Assembly: GCF_910592395.1 (NCBI RefSeq)
Contig: NC_088317.1
Span: 16,972,039 to 17,036,038, forward strand
Length of the DNA stretch: 64,000 nt
From: Lineus longissimus
Lineage: Eukaryota > Nemertea > Pilidiophora > Heteronemertea > Lineidae
Direction: 5' to 3'
Under the pieces are notes generated by a model that was not told where the DNA came from, ran no database searches, and saw only the letters and a program-made list of their open reading frames with translations. The position numbers and the translations under genes are program-made. This document shows, piece after piece, positions 21,810-33,900 of this stretch. Each line of letters begins with the position of its first letter. The stretch's first letter is position 1.

Positions 21810-22346
21810 GGGGACCTTCAAGGTCTCACTAGCCGGTGCGGAGGCCAGGCCGACCTGCCTCCAAAAATGACGCGACGTCATTTCATGCATACCCCTGTTC
21901 CAGCGGCTGTAGACTTGGCAGTACCTTACTCTCACACAAACCTATACATTTCTGAAAAGCTTGTCTCTTGTAGAATACACCTGGCCAAGTTTAAACGTCG
22001 TCTAGACATACAGTCATGCATAGACTGATGCAGCACAATGCATGAGACACCCTGTATGTTAACGCAAATTTGAAAAATTTCACCTCTATGCCTTATAACT
22101 TCAAGATTAACAAGGATGGCGAAAAAAAAATCATACGGACATACGCATCTACTCATCACCTTGAGAAAGCTAACTGACGACTATTTCAAGGATAAGTCGG
22201 ATTTTTTGGCCTAGTTATTTAGTTCGTCGGTCCCCATTTTAAAATAGATGTTACGTCTTGTTAATGGAGCGCGTCATCATCGCGTACATTTGGGAAAAAC
22301 TCTCTAACGAGACCGAAGATGTGTCCCTCTGGTTTCCTGTGAAATA
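21810..22346 (+). promoter_or_regulatory. Presumed MED12 promoter and 5' UTR
   Basis: This stretch lies between the end of the foldback element and the MED12 ATG. I see no obvious TATA box at a telling distance. A short inverted repeat, AATGACG-CGA-CGTCATT, lies at about 21866-21882; its arms contain TGACG half-sites of the CRE/ATF type. No upstream ORF extends into MED12. The assignment rests on position only. Confidence 0.4.
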
Positions 22347-24924
22347 ATGGCGACGGCTTATCCGAGTCAAGAAAGTCGCCCCCTAAAAAAGCCAAGATTA
22401 GGACCTCCCGGCGTATATCCGCAGGAACCAAAGCAAAAAGAAGTAATTCTGATATGAGATCTATCATTAAAGGCCAAATTAAATTTTTTTACCGCATAGA
22501 TTTTGCATGAGCGCCCAGCGAAAAGTATCTCTCCGTCTTTTGTTTCCTTGCGGATTCTCTAAAATACACTACAAAATGTACAGCAGTGTGTGTGTAGCAT
22601 AATATGCTTTGGTCTGCGACTAAAATGCTGTAGCTCTAGAGTCGAAAGATATCTTTGATCTTATTCTTATCGTTGGAAAGTGATGATGATTTATCATTTT
22701 GTGTTAAAATCTACCAAACTCATTCAGAAATGACGTAGTTTGATCGTATTCAACTATAAATCCATTGAACAGTCAGTGGATAGTGCTACTGACATTGGCA
22801 TCATTTCACAAAAAGTCTTTATTTTAATCTGTAATCTTCTCCGTAGGATGACTTGAGTGGAGTCAACGTCAAGTGCGGCTTCAACAGCAGCCAGAGCTTC
22901 GACGAGTATGGCTCGGCACGCTCTTCAAACATCGCCCAGTCGCAGGCCAAGGTTGGCGCATATCTCAGCTCAATCATCGCCAAAAAGACCGAACTCAACA
23001 CAGCGCAAGACGTCAGCAAGAAGAAGCTTCAGATTAACACTAAGGATAACTTCTGGCCGGTGAGTTGAAACCATTAAAAATATCAAATTTGGGTTAACCC
23101 TTTTGCTGCGGATGTACGCCACTTGGCGACTTGGGTAGACATGTCTTTCGTGCAGCCGTGCGCTGGTTGGCGACTTCGCCTCTCTTTAATCCTTTGTGTT
23201 ATAGACTAATATGCAGTTCCGTAAATATCCGATGGATGGCAATAGTGTTTCGTTCTTGCATCAAATCAAATCGCAGATATAAGTCTTTTTTCCTTCATTG
23301 TTAGGTCACTCCAAGAACGAAAAGTAATCTTGAAGCTTGGTTCCACGATCTTGCTGGAAACAAGGTGCTGAAGAAAGTCCCTATCTTCAACAAAAAGGAA
23401 GAGATCTTCTCAACCCTGTGCCAATATGACGTGCCCATGGTCCGTGCGACCTGGTTCATCAAGATGACATCGGCCTATACGATCGCAATGTCGGAAAATA
23501 AAATGAAGAAGCGGCAGATAGTCGACCCTTCTCTTGGTGTGTATCACTGTACTCCTTAGCATCTCTGGAATCAGGAGCACTTTTACTCCCGGTAGATGGT
23601 GCAGCGTGTTGTGTACCTTTTCAAGGCCCGTACAAATATCGTAACAACGACTCTGATGATGTTGTGTTGTTTGTTAATTTCAAATGACATGACATGACGT
23701 CAAACGAAACGATAAGTTTTCAATGAAAACTCGATGTGATTTGATATTTGTTACTTAATTTGTTCAAATTTGCAGATTGGGCTCAGGCATTGACGAAATT
23801 CTTGAAGGAACAGCTACAAAAGATATCTGAGCATTACGTGGGTTCCGGGTCCTCGGCGCAGACGAGCTTTCTCACCGCTACTCAAACCACGTCCCAGGAC
23901 CTGTTGGACTTGTCTCTGCGACAGTGGAAGTATTGTACGCAGTTGATGCAGTACATGTACAAGGTAAGCAAATCTCGGTAGGAATGTTGTAATTTTCTGT
24001 TTGTCTATGTGTTCAAAAAGTGTTATGTTTATGACCAAATTGTTTTCAGGCATGTTGAGAAATTGATGGATGTTTTGACTTCGTGTGAAGTGTACCTTGA
24101 AATGTCGCTATTCAAAAATAAATAAATAAGTTTTTCGTTCAAATTTAGGAATGGCTTCTCGACCGCCAAGATGTCTTGACCTGGTTTGTGGACACACTTG
24201 ACAAGCTGAAACACAACGAGGACAGTATCCTCAAAATCGTCCTGGTCCAGGTCCTCCAGTACGTCGAGGAGTTCACGCAGTCGCATCTGCTGTCTCGAAG
24301 GCTGGCTCATTTTTCCGCTAAGAAGTTGTCGTATTTGTGCTGCGAGGCGACGTGTAACGTGTTATCACCGAGGACAGAGTCGCCAATGTTGCCTGCTAGC
24401 ACGAATGGGTAGGTGGTGTTTCCAATGACCTGCTTGTTTCTTTTCTATCTTTTAAATGCTAAAAGTATTCTTGGATGGATGTGTGGAAAAAACACTCTCC
24501 TCATTTTGTGTGAAACAGAACTTTCTGGGCCAATGATGACCAATCACTGCGCAAATTTGAAATGTCGGGTAGACAGGTGTAAAACTCTGTTAAAACTTGA
24601 TGTCTTGATGAGGTATGTGACGCTCTGAGGCCAATTTATACCATGCCGATGGTCCTTGATTGTCTAATCAAGGCCGCTGGGAGACCAAAAATGGACCGCA
24701 ACCAAACCTGTATAAAAAATTATTAGTTGTCGGGGCTCTCTGTCTTAGCGGTACTCATTTAGAGTTCAATGTACTCATTTGAGAGAATTGGTTGCCGAAT
24801 ACAGGGAGGCACTAATAATATGCTTCAAAAGTAAACATTTTCCATTTGGTGAAGAAACTGGGGGGGGAGGGGGTTGTGTTGGACATTTCGTGTTGGTTGA
24901 CATTCTTGTTATTTAACTGATTGA

Positions 24925-24957
<33 letters not shown>

Positions 24958-27900
24958 CTGATGCCAATCATCTCTCTGCAGCGCCATCACTGCCAGTGGA
25001 GAAACTCCGCCGATCCAGAACCCGCTCCTCGCCATATACAACGAGTACAACAACTGTTCCCAGCACCGCTCCGTCATCCTCAACCTCAGTGCCATCCTCC
25101 AGGCGTGCGTCCTACAGTGCCCTGGAGCCCTGGTCTGGCACAATATCGGCGAGGGGAAGAGTCACTCGGTGTGGAGCGGTTCGCCACTTGATCTGTTGCC
25201 GAATAGTCCATCGATGCTACCGATGCCACCTGGATCGAAAAATCAACAGGTGTGTGAAGTATGTTTCATATCATTCAGGCAAAAGGTACTAAGTTGAACT
25301 CGGGACGTGACCAGATCACATTTGCTAAAAGATAGTGGTGTTGCACAGCACTGAATTATCCACAGCAGGGTAGGCCTAACGATTTTCTCGTCACTTTCAG
25401 ATCCGTCATCAGCTGCGGGCGGCTGAGTATATGATTGCTCTGAGGAGCCGAGCGGTTGAGGTCAGATGGTCATGTGATAAGTGGCAGCAGTCTTTGACAG
25501 GTAGGTGATGTCAAGAATTAATCAAGTCTCCTTTATTCTGGTGTCTGCTGAAAAGGGGAATTCAAGTCCAGCAGCGAGTATTGCTATATCATTTTGTCAT
25601 GTCACAATGTCCATTAGTCCCACACGTGATAATCAGGAAAATACATAGCCACAAAAAAGGAAATCTAACTGAAATAAGTTTTACGGGGCGGTCAAAACGC
25701 TAAAATCGAAGTAGGCTATACAAAAGTTGCATTTTTACAAAACTGCAAAATCAAACGGCTGTGAATATTTCCGTGTTTACAGTATCTCGATTTCCATTAA
25801 ATGTTGCTGATGTTGTTTTTTCAGGCCACACTATGACACGGGTGCTAAGTGTGCTGGACACACTCGATCGTCACAACTTTGAGAGAGCGGAGAGCAACAA
25901 CTGTCTCGATTCACTCTATAATAAGATATTTCATCCACCGCATAGTAAGGATAGCGCAGACGTAAGTATTAGTGAAGACTTGACTCATATTTTAGTAGTG
26001 TTTGTTGGCCCTTGCATAAAGAGATGTATATTGAGCAGTCTGGAGTCCCAAACATCCCAACTTTTTACCATAGAAATTCTGTCCTTGTTAAGGTAAATAG
26101 CTGGACATTGACAAATAATCCAATGCTAGAAATGGACCCGTGGAGATATACTTGTTTGAATAATATGATGGCAAATGGCGATGTAACCTACCTCATCTCC
26201 TTTTCTACTGTTCGGCGCCAGATCTCTTTTGGACAGCTCTAGCAAACCTTAAAGGGTAACTCGTGTCAAATTTCACCATATAATGTTTTAGCTGTTTTTG
26301 ACAAATGACTAGTCACTTTCTCATAAATCGGTAAGGTTTTTGAATCGAAATGCACATTTTCTAGAAATTGATGGTTTAATCCCGCCCGGACGGCTCGCTT
26401 CGATGCCGTTTTCGTTGATGACGTCACAACATGAACATGTTGCGGTTTACATTCAGCGATTTTATAATAAATCTAATCAAAAATGGAAAATTTGAGCTTT
26501 ACATTTGTGATCAACAATTAAAAACGGACGTATTTCCGCAAAGTTGTAAATCACCTCATAGTATCACTTTAATGTCGTTTCAATCGAAGAAATCGTCTTG
26601 ACTTTTCAGACGCAGCATGTAGGTGACAATCCCGTCATCATACTATTGTGCGAATGGGCGGTCTCAACGCAGCGAATGGGCGAACACCGCTCAGTCGTCG
26701 TGGCGAAACTTCTCGAGAAGAGACAGAATGAATTGGCGGCAGAGAAATTTGCCGAGACGGACGGGATTGATGAGAAAGAATCGATCAACTCTACCGCAGT
26801 TGAAGCGACTATGTTGCCGATATTTCAAAGTCTTCTCATGCAGTTTCTAGATTCCAAGGCTCCACTTATGGGTGGGTACATTCTGAGATACTTACAAACC
26901 AGTGACGAGTGTGCAGGGTTTAGGTATACTCCAAAATAGGTACGAGGGAAGAGTACTATACGCTTGTCTTATTATTGAAGACTACATGTACACCTGTTGT
27001 ATAAAACGTTTCACATATTGTGCATATTGCTGAAACTGCTATGCTGTTTACTGACGAACCACAAGTTTTACAGATCCAAAACGTGTGGTGAAGGAAGATG
27101 ATTTAGAATATTTACTACACTGAAACAAAATTACAAAAACATTTCTAATTTGATGCCAATATCTTTCAGAAGATGCTGCCAACCCAGAAAACAAGCGCGC
27201 CTTCTCCAATTTGATCCTACTTTTCTGCGAGCTGATTCGCCACGATGTCTTTTCCCATGATGCCTACATCTCCACGCTCATATCTCGCGGCGATTTATTG
27301 TCGCCGGCGATCACTGCGACTACGGATCACATGGGGTTGGACCTGATGAGCGTCAAGAGCCACTGTGAGAGTGTGAAGCCGGAGCCAGTGGACATTCAGG
27401 ATTACCAGAATACCAGTGCCAATAAGGTCAGTGTAGACTCCTTTTAGATCTTCGAGTCGGGGCCATGATCGGCAGTCTGGGGGTGAAATTACAGGCAGTC
27501 GTGAAGTTACTGCTTGAAGCTTTGGTTGGTCATTTGCTAATAAACCATTGCACATGGGACTTCCACCTTTTTAATGTGCCATTCTCAATACCAAGACATC
27601 GAAGTTGTGATAAACTGATGGCATGGTATAGCTAGCTATTCAAATGTGGAAAATCAATTGAAATAGTGTCAGTTTAAAAACTATTTCAAAGTACATGTAC
27701 ATGTTACATTTTAGTAGTTTTCAAAGTTTAAAGTTCTCCGTATTGTGACACATATCAGAAATTAAACCTCTCTCTGTCTTTCAGACTCAGGAAGACATGA
27801 AAATGGAGCTCGAGAATCAAATCTTTGATCCGGAGTTTGATTTCTTCGGTTCGTTCAAAGAGGAGGAGCCTACCTGTAAAACAAGTCCAGAGCATCTCCA

Positions 27901-30900
27901 TCAACCGCCGGCCTCAGTCAAGAGTATCAAGTCGGAGAAGGAGGCACCGGTCCTTGGTACCCCGGTGGCCCCACCCCCTACCACCGAATCACCACAGAAG
28001 CGCCCGTCACGACATCTGCAGTACGCGACACATTTCCCTGTCCCACAGGATGATCTGTACATCCACGAGTGCAATCAGCGTATGATAATCTTATATGGCG
28101 TCGGAAAGGCGCGGGACGACGCCCGCCATATCGCTAAACGAATCACAAAGGAAATCATGAAGTTATATAGTAAAAAGAGCAGTTTGGACATCAGTAGTGG
28201 CGATATTGCCAAAAGACAGAAGAAAAAAGAACGGGAAAAGGACAAAGATAGTGACTCGTCTTCTGCGCAGAATTTCGAAAGTACTTTCAATAAGTTTCAG
28301 AAGTTGTCCTATTACGACATGCACGCCGTGACATCGTTATGTGCTAGTTCCGTTCTGGAAATCATTAACTCTTTCGTGACGGGTAGTTCGTTTTATTTGC
28401 CGCTGGTGGAGAATATATCGTATTTATTTGACTTGATGGAATATTCTTTAAATATTAACGGACTTATGGATTTTGTGATACAGGTGGGTTCATATTTCTG
28501 TATCAATATTTATGCTTGCAAAGTGGATATTTTCCGCACCCAATCCTATTCTCTGAATTGATACTTCTTCCTTTGAATACTAGATTTTTACACCAAGTTA
28601 TTAAATCTTGAGGCAAATCCATTGCATAAAACCTGTTCTTGATCAAGTGATATCAAGGTAACATATGGGGGGGGTGGTACTCAGTTTGAGATTGTAACCA
28701 GTTGCGTGACTGTGAACCAAGGGCAGATGTGAAAGTTACCGCATTGTTTTGCAAGTTTTCAATTCCATTTCGGGGAAGCTGAATCATACAAGAGCTTATT
28801 AAGGTGGTCTCTGGTGACCAAGATTGCTTTAAATCGGCCCTGATTGTCATTTTCGAATCTAGTTTGTTTGCTGATGAGTAATTTGTTCTTGTTGATGGTT
28901 TCAGTTGTTGAAGGAACTAAGTGAAGTGGAGGTTCAGCTGCTTCTGAAGGCGTCGTCCCTGTCTGGAAGCTACACGACATCATTGTGTCTGTGCATCGTG
29001 GCTGTCCTCCGGCGGTACCATGCGTATCTGTTGGCCTCACATGAACAAACCGCATCTGCATTTGAAGGGTAGGAATGCTTTTAACTGTTACATTACTGTT
29101 ACTGTAGGGATACTTTTTATTGTTACATTTTAAAGTGTGAATTCGGATGACAACACCGCAAGAAGGACTGTGAAAAAGGTGGGAAAGGCGCTATACAAAA
29201 GATAATTTCATTCATTCATTCATTCAAAACCAGGAATTCTTGGTCCACCAAAGCCATGCCAGTTCATCCAGGAAAAAACAATCCTGGGTTCTCCCTGGGA
29301 TCAAACCCAGGCCATATTGTGTGGTAGCCAGCTGTCTACTAGGTAATGAGGCTTCTCGGCCTAGGCTACCAAACCAGTAGTTAGCACTTTTGCATTAGGC
29401 TAACTCATGTTCTTCTAATTCTCTTGTCAATTATGATGTGATACACTTTCTAGCATGATTGTCTGGACGTCTCATTTGAATTCTGTCTTTCCAGGTTGTG
29501 TGGCGTTGTGAAGCACGTTGGCAACCCGTCAGACTGTACCTCAGCAGAGAGATGTATCTTAGCCTATCTTTATGATCTGTATACCTCTTGTAGCTACCTC
29601 AAGGTACGTCAGAGATGAAGATTAAAGATTAGAGTAAAATCCATAGGCTCTATGCAAGCATCACCCCATCAGCCTCAAGTCTCCCCTGGGACTCTGGCTT
29701 GAAGGGCGATCTATTGACAATGCCAAGTCCCCAACAAGACCCTGTACTTGTACTGTGGGTTGGCCAACTCTAACCATTTATCTTTTGTTTCCAGGCAAAA
29801 TTCTCTGAAATCTTTGGCGGTGCTTGTGCCAAAGTGAAGCAGACTCTCTACGCGAGTATCACGCCGTCTGCGTCCAATCTACTCTGGGACCCCGCCTTCA
29901 TGATTGACCTGATCGACAACGCCAAGTCCCGGCCGGATCCCGTACTAGTCAAACAGCTGAATGAGAACCCTGCCAATAGATATAGCTTTGTTTGTAATGC
30001 TTTGCTGAATATCTGTAACGGCCAGGGAGTTGAAAGGCAAGTATTAAGTCAGATGATAAGGGCTACATGTATGTTAGCTTGAACCTGAGTAGTTTGTATC
30101 CTGCAACTTTTCAGTAGACCTCAGATGAGCAGCTCAACCAGGGCTATGATCTGAGCATTTCTGACCAGTACCCATTTTGACCCTTGGTGGAGTGAGGCAT
30201 GTTAGACAAGGAGACCTGCCCAGAGTCTCATGTCAGCTGTGAGGTTCAAATGGTGCCATCTTGACCACTAGTTGAGAGTCAGAGCCTCTAGTCCACAGCA
30301 GCTCCTGTGATATTCATAGTCTTGGCCCTTCTTTCTTCAGGTTGAACGAGATATCAATTTTGTGCGCCGAGCTGACAGCATGCTGTAACGCGCTCAGCTC
30401 CGAGTGGTTGGGCGTTCTCAAAGCTCTGTGCTGCTCTTCCAATCATAGCTGTGGTTTCATTGATGTTCTCACACAAGTTGATGTAAGTATTAAAGAAAGC
30501 GGTTGTAATCATCCTCATCATGTCGGCCATTGTTTTCTTGTGATCGGTGATAATAACGGAGCCCTATATCTTGATCTCGGCAATGAACATGTTTACAAAG
30601 AACAGCGTTGGCCATGATATGATATAACAGTCATGAGGAACTAGTCAGTGCACCAGTGTGTTATGACATGACTCTGTGGCCATGGCTTAAACATTGTTCC
30701 CGTTTAAATGCATAGATCTCTGCTGGCATTTCCTAAGAAATGATTTTACAAATTCTTTGCTGTAGGCTCACTTTGTGTATGGTCCCTAGAACAACTACTG
30801 CACTTGAAGATGTTGAGAATTTAGTTCAACTTCTTGTTATCGTCGTTTCAGGTTGGAGATTTGTCGATACACGATTCCCTGGCAGTCTTCACAGCTATCT

Positions 30901-33900
30901 TGATCGCACGGCACTGCTTCTCCCTACAGGACTTGGTCGTACATGTTGCCCTACATTCCCTGCTAGCGGCCTGCCCATCAGGTTGGTGATATTATAACTT
31001 CCAGTTCATCCTGGCTCCTTACAGTCTTTCGAATGGGACGTAAAACCGAGGTTCCTTGCATCTTGGGTCTGTGCAAGGTCAAGCTAAAGACCTACCAATT
31101 GAGAACATGAGTAGCTTGTGTGAACTCTGCTTCTGATTGAAGACATGAGCCACTAGGCCAATAAATCCAATTGGCACCTTACCATAGTGCTATGCAAAAT
31201 GCTCATCCACCTTGGAGGAGGAAAACTCACTGGAAACTGACACCTCAAAGTGCTGAGTAAACACTTAACAAGAAGTCGTTTCTGTATATTCTTGTTTTTA
31301 CTGGGTGAGATTGCTCGACCCACAACTGACCTTCTTCCTCTAAGATCGAGGCCAAGCTTAGAATCTAATGGATTAATCAATTTCTTCCAGCTGGTGGGGA
31401 CCAGGATGCAGAGCCTGGGGCTAGGTTGACGTGTCACCTCCTTCTGCGGCTTTTCAAGACCGACCAATCGGATTCCACCTCACCATTCCCGAACATGAAA
31501 AATATGTGCAATATCAAGGCGTCTTGTGATCGTCACCTCCTGGCCGCGGCTCACGATAGTATTACAGTTGGAGCTGTGTTAGCTGTTCTGAAGGCCATCC
31601 TTGTCTTAGGTAGGTCTGGGGAGATACCTTATCCTTTAATAGATCAACATCATGTACGTCTGGCAAGATAAGGTCTTCCGAGATCACAGATTTGAACCAT
31701 TGTACTATGATCAACAGGTTTTATAACTGGTACTACATCTGGTATGGACAAAGCTTCAGCTGAGCGCTAGGCCCTTGGGCCTCTTGTTTTTGTCTCATGT
31801 GACCAGACACAGACCGCCCACAGAGTAGGTTAAAACATTGACATTGCGGACAAAACTGGCTATTTCAGGGAGGTTTTAATTTACTATTTGGCTTGTATTT
31901 TCCACTTGCCCGTTGATGTCTACCATTACTGATTGCAACTTTCATTTGAGTATCAAGAAATTGACATTGATTTAAATTTGTAATATTTCTGCTTGCAGGT
32001 GATTCATGTGGGTCTGAGAGTCCATCGAAGGTCCCCACTACGCCCAGTGATAAAGGCGAGGATGACATCATCAGTACGTTACTCAGTACACTAGACAATG
32101 ACATCGCAAGGGACCCGATGGGATTGTAAGTATAAAATAACTATTATTAACAGAATTTACTTTATAAAAGGAGATGAGACTTTATCTGGCTGAGGTAGCA
32201 GAACTGTGGCCAACAATATCTTTGATTAGTCACTGGTGTATCCCGAAACTATGACTATGAAGTGATGTTTGTTTATGACAGTGTCACCCCTAATGATAGG
32301 CCAGCCAGCTTTGGCTTATGGGATACTCTTTACTTCCAACGCCTATCTCTAATGCCAGGCGTCTGGCGAGAAGGCAGTTTGTACCCTTTGTTTAACTAGC
32401 TGGCAGTTAACCAACCAGCGGCATTGGAAAGAGATTCTTGGCAGATTGGGGCATTGATTCTCTTGGGTAAGATCGCATGTTCTCATCGGCTGGCGCTGAT
32501 AAAGTGTGCTTCAATATTCAATCATGACTTAGGAATATGTATCTTCGCCTCAAAATATTATACACCAGGAACAGTCCAGCGACAATTCTAAATGCTTTGG
32601 CACCTCTTCCAGTCCACAAACCAAGGCCAGCAAAGGAGGTATCGAGAGTGCCGGCCTGAGTGACTTTGCGAAACACGCCTTGAAGGCCATCTGCGCCCAG
32701 GACTGGGTCCGTGAGAAATTCCTCAAGGATCCTGAGAGTCTGTTCACGTCTGATCTACTGTTGGACAACATGCTCTCCCCAAGACAGGTAAGAAATAATT
32801 ATCAGTGATTTAGTTTACTACTGATTGATTTGGAATGGGATAACGTATTGTAGTTTTACTGAGGCCAGGGATTCTTTGAAGGGGTCATGGATTCAGTGAG
32901 AGAGAGGTGGGGGTGATAGGTTATAGATTTCTCTCTGCCTCTGCGTAGGGGCTCCACAGGCTAAAGTACGATTGTCTCTTAGGGATGATCCTCTGTGGAA
33001 AGTTCTGACTTTACCCTACCCCTCTGTGGTCAACCGGTGATGACCATGCCTTCGCGCCCCCTCCTTTTGTCTCGGTAAACTTGAAATATTCACCAAGGCA
33101 ATTTTCATTTAAAGTGTACACTTTTTCTTTCTTGTGGCAAGTTTTGTAACAACTCATGCTGTAAGTCAATTCAACTTCATCATGTGTAGGGATTCCTCTC
33201 CAGCCTGTCCTGTCGAATTCTGTGGACCAGTTGACCTAAAACTTTTCTCTCCGTAGCTGGATTCTGAAGACATCTTCTCGGAGAAACAGGGAGGCCTCTC
33301 AACTATAGAATCTTTCCCACAATCACCAGACCACAATCTAACAAGATTAATAATAATTTCTCTTACAGTTCAGATAACATGATAACATACCACATCAAAT
33401 ATGCAAATTGTTACCGTTTCATTCGTTCAGTTTATTTTATTACCGGCAATGTAGTTTTAGTTACTTTGTTGTCTAATCAAGACCACTTGAATAGACCTGT
33501 AATTACTTCCAAGATCCTTGGTAACTTAGGAATGGGTCTACGGGAGCGGTAATGATTACACAACCAAGGACTGCTGTATACCTTAAACAGCTTGGACTGA
33601 TTGTGTAGCCAGTTCATGCTGGTGTGAAAGTGGTATAAAAACTTTCTCCTCACCGGGTTTAAATGTTGATATGTAACCTGATAAAATTTTCCCACGAACT
33701 GAAATTGTCCCATTTGACAGTCGGTTCTCAAATCCATATTTTAGCCAAATTCTGACCAGTCAGACTGATATAAGGTATGGTCTTACTCTTAGTAATTGTG
33801 TGTTCTCATGTTTCTAGACGCAGCAGTTGGTCCACCTGATCTGTTACCCGAACGGCCTCCCAGGTCATCATCATCATCATTATGATGAAGATGATGAGCC

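Noticed and set aside
21445-21870. 141-codon plus-strand frame at the right end of the foldback
   Set aside because: It runs through repeated hairpin DNA and the terminal repeat; the same sequence in neighbouring units is interrupted, and no domain is recognised.
24954-25292. Ser-rich 112-codon plus-strand frame
   Set aside because: It is an out-of-frame reading of MED12 exon 6.
32569-32612. Earlier acceptor for MED12 exon 19 (after ACACCAG)
   Set aside because: It puts the exon out of frame and leads to a stop; only the acceptor before 32613 keeps phase with exon 18.
33241-33300. Possible extra MED12 exon (CTGGATTCTGAAGACATC and on, after CCGTAG)
   Set aside because: It reads [16 protein letters not shown] but soon meets a stop and has no good donor in frame; exons 19 and 20 already join cleanly in phase 0 and match the family.
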